NCBI GenBank assembly: GCA_016209585.1
Contig: JACQVU010000480.1
Location: 1 to 19,480 of the forward strand
From: Planctomycetota bacterium
GTDB taxonomy: Bacteria; Planctomycetota; UBA8742; JACQVU01
Reading direction: 5' to 3'
Length of the DNA stretch: 19,480 bases
Position 1 is the first letter of the stretch. Every line of letters begins with the position of its first letter. The notes beneath the pieces are model-generated. The model did no database searches and was not told where the DNA came from. It worked only from the letters and a program-made list of their open reading frames with translations. Positions 14,507 to 19,480 of this stretch are shown piece by piece. The position numbers and the translations under genes were made by a program.

Positions 14507-16798
14507 CTACCCCGCCGCCCCGGCGGCGGGCGCGCGCACCTTCTCAATGAGAGAAAGAAGCGCGGCCCCATCGTAGGGCTTCACCAGCGGCGCCCAGAAT
14601 TCGGCGGGCGCACAGGGGTCGGCCTCGTAGTCGTCGATGGCCACCAGCAGCGGGGCTTCGTCGCACCCATGGGCCGGATCGGGCCGAAGTTCGCCCAGCA
14701 CGGCCCGGAGTTCGCCGGCCGTATCGAGTTCCACCAGCACCAGGTCGCGCCGCGGCGACATGAGCAGGCGCTGGCGCCACTCGCGGGAGGAGACCGCGAT
14801 CTCGCGCACCTCATACCCGACGGACCGCAGGAAGAGGCCGCCCAGACTCCAGGAAGGCGGCGCCGACTTCAGCACGACGGCCGCCAACCCGCGACCACGC
14901 ACCGTGAGCCTGGTGCGCCGGCCGCGGCGATCCTCTTCCGCGGCTGCGGCCGCGGCCGCGCGGCTGGCGCCGGCGCCGGGTTCCACGAGCAGGTCGAGCA
15001 GTTCACGATAGGCGGCGCGGAACTCGGCGAGGAAGGGGGGCCAGTCGAGGTCGGTGAGGTCAAGGTTGGCGGCCGCGCGCGCCGGCACGACGCCCAGGAA
15101 GTTGTCGCCGCCGAAGCCAACGTCCACCCCCTTGGCCAGCCGGTTGGCGAGCGCCACCAGCCCCACCAGCCGCCACTCGGCCAGGGCGCGATCCGCCACG
15201 GAGTCGCCGCCGGCGTGGGAGGTGGTCACCCTCCGCCCGTGGGCGCGGCCGAGGGCTTCGGGCGACGTGAGCCGCTCGAAGGAGGCGTGGTGCGAGGAGA
15301 TGGCGGCCCCGATGCGATGGGGCAGTTTCCAGCGGTCCACCAGGATCGGACCGAGGTCGGTGTGGGCCAGGCCGATGCAGTCGCGTTCGGCCTCGCGCAG
15401 CGAGCAACGCTGGGCCACGGCCTTGGTCTGCGCGTCGTCCAGGAAGCGGGGGAGATGCTCGTCGAACACGGCCTTGCCGACGTCGTGCAGCAGGCCGGCG
15501 ACGAAGGCCACGTCGGGATCGTCGTAGCCGGCGCGCGCGGCCAGCAGGCGCGCGAGCACGCCGACGGCCAGCGAATGGTGCCAGAAGGCGACGCGATCGA
15601 AGAACTCGGCCTTGCCGCCGGTGGAGACGAAGAACTTCATCACCTTGAAGCCCACGGCCAGGCTTCGCACGGTGCGGAAGCCGAGGGTGATCACGGCGTC
15701 GTCGACGGTGGCCACGGTGTGGCGCCGCGCGTAGAAGCAGGAGTTGGCGTACTTGAGCACCTTGCCGGCGAGGGCCTGATCGGTTTCCAGCGCGTCGGCG
15801 AGGTCGCGGGCGGCGGCGTCGGGGTCGCTGACCACCCGCATCACGCGCGACACCGTGACCGGGAGCGCGCCGAGGTCGGTGACGGCGTCGCCGAGTTTCT
15901 CGATGTCCACGCGGCCGGTGCGCCCGTCGATGAGCATGGCGTTGTTGCGGCGAACGGTCTTGCGGACGGTCTTCGTCTCGCACGCGGCGGCCTGGCGGCA
16001 CTCAGCCAGCGCCGTCTCCACGTCGCGGGAGAAGAGAACGCGATTCACCTTGGCGAGCACGCTCTGCCACTCGAAGGGCCGGACGATCACGTCGAACACC
16101 CCCGCTTCCTTCACCGCCGGGAGGTCTTCGCGCGTGAAGCGATCCGCCAGCAGGAAGAGGGGCACGCCGCGCAGCGACGGCTGGCGGTTGAGCGTTTTCG
16201 CCAGGTAGACGCCGTCGCGATCCCCGAAGCGGCGGTCGACGATCACCAGGTGGAAGCGCTCGCGGAGCAGCAGCGTCAGCCCCTCGCGCAGGTCGCTGGC
16301 CACGGTCAGTTGGTAGCCGTGCTCGCGCAGGAAGAGCGAGAAGGCCTCGTCGTCCCAGGGGCGCGAGTTGAGAAGCAGGATGCGCCGCGCCGCCAGCAGT
16401 TGCTTGTCCTGGATGAAGCCGGCCAGCCCCTTGATGTCGGCGAAGCGCGCCAGTTTCGAGTAGAAGTCGCCAGGCTCCACGGGCGCGAAGAGGAAGGCGT
16501 CGGCCCCCAGCGCCTGGCATTCGTTGGCCAGGTGGCGCGACTTCTCCGCCAACAGCGCGAAACAGGGGACGCGGATCCCGGCCAGCCGCTTCACGCCCAG
16601 CAGGGCGCGCCGTTCGGGCAACCCGCGCGCCGTCCAATAGAGAAGGACGGCGCCGGGCGGGTCCGCCGCGATCCATTCGTTCATCCGCGCGGCGTCGCCG
16701 GTGGAGCGAACGTCGAAGTCCAGCGGCTGCGCCAGACCGGCGATCTGCGCCGCCAGGTCGTCCGGCGCGCCGTACAGGTAAAGGCCAAGCCGCCTCAT
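14507..16798 (-). CDS. HDOD signalling protein with three receiver-like domains
   Basis: The 763-residue protein is arranged REC-like (1-120), REC (137-256), HDOD (about 298-510), REC-like (about 636-755). The second domain keeps a phospho-acceptor-type Asp (D188 in LVIVD) but has Arg240 where the conserved Lys is usual. The C-terminal one has Glu690 (LVLVELD) at the Asp position and keeps Lys740-Pro. The N-terminal one lacks both. The HDOD part reads IEKLGDAVTDLGALPVTVSRVM, then LETDQALAGKVLKYANS and AGLLHDVGK, with H438-D439. HDOD proteins act as non-catalytic or signalling relatives of HD phosphohydrolases in two-component and c-di-GMP networks. A poly-Ala/acidic/Arg linker lies near 612-628. 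Start ATG 16798 has GGAGG 4 bp upstream. An identical 64-bp promoter-bearing block precedes this gene and the ATPase gene behind it. Output is unknown. Confidence 0.85.
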   Translation of the reverse strand: MRRLGLYLYGAPDDLAAQIAGLAQPLDFDVRSTGDAARMNEWIAADPPGAVLLYWTARGLPERRALLGVKRLAGIRVPCFALLAEKSRHLANECQALGADAFLFAPVEPGDFYSKLARFADIKGLAGFIQDKQLLAARRILLLNSRPWDDEAFSLFLREHGYQLTVASDLREGLTLLLRERFHLVIVDRRFGDRDGVYLAKTLNRQPSLRGVPLFLLADRFTREDLPAVKEAGVFDVIVRPFEWQSVLAKVNRVLFSRDVETALAECRQAAACETKTVRKTVRRNNAMLIDGRTGRVDIEKLGDAVTDLGALPVTVSRVMRVVSDPDAAARDLADALETDQALAGKVLKYANSCFYARRHTVATVDDAVITLGFRTVRSLAVGFKVMKFFVSTGGKAEFFDRVAFWHHSLAVGVLARLLAARAGYDDPDVAFVAGLLHDVGKAVFDEHLPRFLDDAQTKAVAQRCSLREAERDCIGLAHTDLGPILVDRWKLPHRIGAAISSHHASFERLTSPEALGRAHGRRVTTSHAGGDSVADRALAEWRLVGLVALANRLAKGVDVGFGGDNFLGVVPARAAANLDLTDLDWPPFLAEFRAAYRELLDLLVEPGAGASRAAAAAAAEEDRRGRRTRLTVRGRGLAAVVLKSAPPSWSLGGLFLRSVGYEVREIAVSSREWRQRLLMSPRRDLVLVELDTAGELRAVLGELRPDPAHGCDEAPLLVAIDDYEADPCAPAEFWAPLVKPYDGAALLSLIEKVRAPAAGAAG
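14511..14530. other. GC-rich palindrome at the 3' end of the HDOD gene
   Basis: Arms CCCGCCGCC (14511-14519) and GGCGGCGGG (14522-14530) are exact reverse complements around CC. The palindrome encodes the Ala/Gly-rich C-terminus of the HDOD protein and ends next to its stop. It could fold in RNA and slow readthrough into the antitoxin gene. No T-run follows on the minus strand, and Ala/Gly codons in this GC-rich genome make such palindromes likely by chance. Confidence 0.3.
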
Positions 16799-16819
16799 CG
16801 CCCCTCCGCGGCCGCCGCG

Positions 16820-16883
16820 GCGCCGCCCCGGCGCCGTGGAATGAGCAGGCAACCTAACTTTTCGCTGGGCCGGGGTCAACGGC
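16820..16883 (-). repeat. 64-bp exact direct repeat, copy 1 (upstream of HDOD gene)
   Basis: All 64 bases are identical to 18130-18193 in the same orientation. The flanks differ on both sides (G/C at the left edge, T/C at the right). The proximal end lies exactly 21 bp before the HDOD ATG, the same distance as copy 2 from the ATPase ATG. Read on the minus strand it contains a -35/-10 pair and a GC-rich GCGCC-N5-GGCGC stem near its 3' end. Confidence 0.95.
16851..16879 (-). promoter_or_regulatory. Candidate promoter inside repeat copy 1 (HDOD gene)
   Basis: On the minus strand, TTGACC (16879-16874) and TAGGTT (16856-16851) are 17 bp apart. The -35 matches at 5 of 6 positions and the -10 at 3 of 6. 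Exact conservation of the same block at the same distance from a second gene supports a regulatory role more than the -10 score does. A leader of roughly 45 nt would follow. Confidence 0.5.
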
Positions 16884-16899
16884 TCGCCGGATCCCCAGG

Positions 16900-18108
16900 T
16901 CACACGTCCCGCGTCTTGCGAGCGCGCTCGGCTTCGAGCCGGAAGGAGAGGTAGTGGAGGTGGTTGCCGAAGCGATACGCCCCAGGGCCGCCGTCGGGGT
17001 CGGGGCGGATCACGTCCAGACCCTTCATGCGGGAAAGGAAGTTGTCCAGGACCTTGCGTTCGTCGGCGGCGAGGCCGCGGATGAGATCGGCTCGGCGGAA
17101 CCGAAGGTCAAACGGCGGGGTGACGACCCGGCGGAGAATCTTCCGGTACCGCGCGCTCCGAATCGCCTGAAACACCCGCGGTTCGAGCAGTTTCCGCCCG
17201 ACGATCTCGGCGGCGTCGGCCACGCCGTTCAGCGCGTCGGACTCGTCGATGCGGCCGTCGGAGTCGCGCTTGAGCGCGGCGTCGCCGATCTCATGGGCCA
17301 GCACGGGCAAGCCGCCGGCGAACTTCGAGAAGATATCCAACGCCCGCTCGTCGACCGGCGCGGCGACCTTCGCGAACGAATCCTGAAAGAACCCGCGCGT
17401 TTCAGCGTCCGTCCACGTCTGGATCTCGATGATCTCGAACACCCGCGCCAGCGACGGCTGCAGGGAGACGAGCGATTGCCTGCGCTCTTCAAGTCCCACG
17501 AGCACGAGGCACAGCGGCAGGGGCTCGGGCGTGGTGCCGATTTCGTCAACGAGGCTCTTGAGCCAATTCGCGAATTCGACGGATACCGCCAGGCCATTGA
17601 TGTCGTCGAACACGAGCAGAAGCCCCGCCTGTTCTTCCTGGAGACGCGCCATCAGGTTTCGCAGGGCGGGAGCGAAGTCGTGCACCATGCGGCGGAGATC
17701 GGTCTCCGGCGCGCCGAACTCGACGTTGATGCCAAAGAGGCCGACCTGTCGAACATGTTGGCCGAAAAACTCCCGCACCTTGGACTGCCAGGTCTTGCCG
17801 ATGCTCTCCTTCAGAAGACGATCGAACACGCGGCGCGCCATTTCCTCCAGCGTCGAGACGCCGCCGAGGAACGTGTGAACGCCGAGCACGCGGTGATCCC
17901 GCTCCGCGGCGAGCCTGACAAAGGCGGCGAGGGAACTCTTGCCGATGCCTCGCTCGCCCGCGAGGAACGCCGTCTGCACGCGTCCCCGCGCGGCGGCCGC
18001 GGCGGCCAGGTGCCTCAGGCGCGCGACCTCGCGACTTCGCCCCTGAAAAAACTCCGCGGAAACAGGCACTCCCGGAGTGAAGGGGCTGTATTCCTTGGGC
18101 ATCGCCAT
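16900..18108 (-). CDS. AAA/STAND-like ATPase with C-terminal winged-helix-like region
   Basis: The 402-residue protein resembles Orc1/Cdc6-type or AAA_16-type ATPases. FFQGRSREVARLRHLAA (20-36) precedes Walker A GERGIGKS (51-58). Walker B is LLLVFDD (163-169) and a sensor-like strand LCLVLVGLEERR follows (199-210). A helical lid includes FAGGLPVLAHEIGDAAL (263-279). Residues 310-395 look like a winged-helix end (RRVVTPPFDLRFRRADLIRGLAADERKVLDNFLSRMKGLDVI). Such ATPases are often signalling or regulatory modules; no effector domain is fused here. ATG 18108 is used; ATG 18102 is two codons later and also possible. No close ribosome site precedes either (GGAGG is 14 bp or more away). It shares a 64-bp promoter block with the downstream HDOD gene and probably works with it. 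Confidence 0.75.
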   Translation of the reverse strand: MAMPKEYSPFTPGVPVSAEFFQGRSREVARLRHLAAAAAARGRVQTAFLAGERGIGKSSLAAFVRLAAERDHRVLGVHTFLGGVSTLEEMARRVFDRLLKESIGKTWQSKVREFFGQHVRQVGLFGINVEFGAPETDLRRMVHDFAPALRNLMARLQEEQAGLLLVFDDINGLAVSVEFANWLKSLVDEIGTTPEPLPLCLVLVGLEERRQSLVSLQPSLARVFEIIEIQTWTDAETRGFFQDSFAKVAAPVDERALDIFSKFAGGLPVLAHEIGDAALKRDSDGRIDESDALNGVADAAEIVGRKLLEPRVFQAIRSARYRKILRRVVTPPFDLRFRRADLIRGLAADERKVLDNFLSRMKGLDVIRPDPDGGPGAYRFGNHLHYLSFRLEAERARKTRDV

Positions 18109-18129
18109 CCGTTACCGCGTGTCGCCTCC

Positions 18130-18193
18130 GCGCCGCCCCGGCGCCGTGGAATGAGCAGGCAACCTAACTTTTCGCTGGGCCGGGGTCAACGGC
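18130..18193 (-). repeat. 64-bp exact direct repeat, copy 2 (upstream of ATPase gene)
   Basis: Identical to 16820-16883. Its proximal end is 21 bp before the ATPase ATG at 18108. The two copies are 1,310 bp apart, start to start, and bracket the ATPase gene, so recombination between them would delete it. Confidence 0.95.
18161..18189 (-). promoter_or_regulatory. Candidate promoter inside repeat copy 2 (ATPase gene)
   Basis: TTGACC (18189-18184) and TAGGTT (18166-18161) on the minus strand with a 17-bp spacer, the same pair as in copy 1. The remaining 138 bp up to the divergent YdjY-domain gene (18194-18331) hold no convincing plus-strand promoter by eye. Confidence 0.5.
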
Positions 18194-18331
18194 CCACCCG
18201 GCCCCGGCCCCCTTCGGCCCGTGGGGTCGGGCGCGTGGGCGCTGGTCCGATATCGCGGCAGCCACGGCGGTATTCAGACATGCGCCCGGCGCGGCGGCCC
18301 GCACTACCGGCCCTGGGCGGAGGTTGTTAGG

Positions 18332-19480
18332 ATGACGTTCGTGAAACCGACTGCTGGTGGCTGCGCCATGAACGTCAACCGTCTCACCAGTTCCTGGGTC
18401 ACCGTGGTGGCGGTGTTCCTGCTGGGCTGCGCCACCACGCTGGCGGTGGTGTGGTTCTCGCCGATCGGGGAGGGCGGCGCGGCGCGGGACGCGGGTGGCG
18501 CGGGCCGGGGGGAGGTTGCGCCGCCGACACGGGAGAACCGCCCGATCACGGGCGGCGGCCAAGGGGCGGGCGGAGGCGATGTTCCGCCGCCGGCGGTCGA
18601 GGCCCCGGGGAAACCGGCGGCGGGTGGGCCGGGAGAAGGGCTGTCGGCGGAGACCCCCTACCCCGTGCACACGTGGGAGGCGGACTTTGGCAAGTCGACG
18701 AAGGGGCTGGCCGCGCTGGCTGACGGTCTCTGGTGGGACGCGGCGGGGGCGCAGATTGTCATCCAGGCTTACCTGGCGACGCCGCGCGGTCAACTGGAGT
18801 TCCTGGCCACCACGCTAGCGGGCCGGGCCTATGAGAGCGTGCTCTACGTGGTGTGCGTGCCGCGCACGCTCGACGCCGCGCTTCGCGAGCGGCTGGGGCT
18901 GGCGGCCGAGAAGCCCTGCGGCGGACTGCGGGGGTATCGGGACCCGAAGAAGCCGCTCGGCCCACGTTTGGACCTGACGGCGGAGTTCATCGACGAGGCC
19001 GGGACGTTGCGGCAGGTGTCGGCGCACGACCTGGTCTGGAACGACGTCGAGGGGTTCACCATGCACGACGTCGGCTGGACCTACACCGGCGGGCGCGTGT
19101 GGACCGACCCCGAGGGCAAGGAGCCGAACCTGTTCGTGGCTGACCGATCCGGCAGCGTGGTCTCTACCGACCACGACCCGGACGCGCTGCTGAACAACCC
19201 CATGTTCGATCCGCATTCCTATCACACGCTCTACGCCAACGCCGCCCTGCTGCCGAAGTTCAAGGAGTGGCCCTTCCGTCTGCTGGTGCGACGCCGCCCC
19301 GAAGGCAAGGCGACGTTGACGGGGAAACAGGTTGATTGGGACACGAAGCGCCTCCTTCCCGGCACCGAGAAGGCCTTCGACGAGCCGCCCGATCCGGCCG
19401 ACCTCGAAGAACAAGAGCGCGCCGAGGCGGAGCGCCGGCGCAAGATCATCGAGGAGGTCCACCGGCAGTACGCCGCGGAG
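18332..19480 (+). CDS. YdjY-domain membrane-anchored protein (3' end beyond window)
   Basis: The frame is open to the window edge, giving 383 residues with no stop, so the gene is truncated by the window. An N-terminal hydrophobic segment (about 21-42, SWVTVVAVFLLGCATTLAVVWF) anchors or exports the protein. LLGC within it resembles a lipobox, but hydrophobic sequence continues past the Cys, favouring a membrane helix. A Gly/Pro/Ala-rich linker spans about 45-110. The following part matches the YdjY-domain pattern: GQLEFLATTLAGRAYESVLYVVCVPRTLDAAL, then LTAEFIDEAGTLRQVSAHDLVWN, a WTYTGGRV strand, and DHDPDALLNNPMFD. The end becomes charged and helical (LEEQERAEAERRRKIIEE). YdjY-domain proteins are common in Planctomycetota and have no assigned function. 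ATG 18332 has GGAGG 8 bp upstream; ATG 18368 gives a more standard signal sequence and is an alternative. Confidence 0.8.
   Translation, partial: MTFVKPTAGGCAMNVNRLTSSWVTVVAVFLLGCATTLAVVWFSPIGEGGAARDAGGAGRGEVAPPTRENRPITGGGQGAGGGDVPPPAVEAPGKPAAGGPGEGLSAETPYPVHTWEADFGKSTKGLAALADGLWWDAAGAQIVIQAYLATPRGQLEFLATTLAGRAYESVLYVVCVPRTLDAALRERLGLAAEKPCGGLRGYRDPKKPLGPRLDLTAEFIDEAGTLRQVSAHDLVWNDVEGFTMHDVGWTYTGGRVWTDPEGKEPNLFVADRSGSVVSTDHDPDALLNNPMFDPHSYHTLYANAALLPKFKEWPFRLLVRRRPEGKATLTGKQVDWDTKRLLPGTEKAFDEPPDPADLEEQERAEAERRRKIIEEVHRQYAAE

Noticed and set aside
14669..16954. 761-codon plus-strand frame opposite the HDOD gene
   Set aside because: Shadow of the HDOD gene codons; Gly/His/Gln-rich with no domain.
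1..19480. CRISPR array, tRNA, rRNA, insertion sequence or integrase
   Set aside because: No regularly spaced short repeats, no cloverleaf or transposase-like reading frame was recognised; the only long exact repeat seen is the two-copy 64-bp block.

Overview
The window comes from a very GC-rich bacterial chromosome with long, well-separated genes on both strands. The gene repertoire includes a sigma-54 activator with a GAF domain, a mitochondrial-type aconitase, a YdjY-domain envelope protein, a secreted protein with carboxypeptidase-regulatory-like repeats and a multidomain HDOD signalling protein. This fits a Planctomycetota-like or Myxococcota-like lineage better than an enterobacterium or actinobacterium. 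That placement is inference only; no rRNA or tRNA was seen to anchor it.

Left part (1-6698). An ABC-2 type polysaccharide exporter permease is followed by a perfect 13-bp-arm hairpin. Next come three tightly packed plus-strand genes: a GAF/sigma-54 enhancer-binding protein, a ThiS-type sulfur carrier protein with a C-terminal GlyGly, and a B12-binding radical SAM enzyme. A minus-strand ATP-grasp ligase-like gene converges on the radical SAM gene and overlaps its 3' end by 19 bp. No other thiamine gene is visible next to thiS.

Middle (6873-10944). On the minus strand, the aconitase gene is followed after about 38 bp by an ABC/OLD-type ATPase gene and, through a TGATG stop/start overlap, a DUF4276 (TOPRIM-like) gene. 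The ATPase plus separate TOPRIM-like protein has the layout of several anti-phage systems and is visibly less GC-rich than its surroundings. A promoter-like sequence for aconitase, and one for the divergent secreted protein, lie in the 386-bp gap at 10945-11330.

Right part (11331-19480). A 711-residue secreted or anchored protein with beta-sandwich-like repeats faces a minus-strand toxin-antitoxin pair: a Panacea-domain antitoxin followed by a PemK/MazF-like toxin, with its own candidate promoter. Upstream on the same strand are an HDOD protein (REC-REC-HDOD-REC) and an AAA/STAND-like ATPase. Each of these two genes is preceded, at exactly 21 bp from its ATG, by an identical 64-bp block carrying a TTGACC-17-TAGGTT promoter-like sequence, so the two are probably co-regulated through a duplicated promoter module. 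A YdjY-domain membrane-anchored protein runs divergently off the right edge.

The most notable items are the duplicated 64-bp promoter block, the ATPase/DUF4276 putative defence pair, the Panacea/PemK pair, and the unusual neighbourhood of a sulfur carrier, a B12 radical SAM enzyme and an ATP-grasp protein under or beside a sigma-54 activator.
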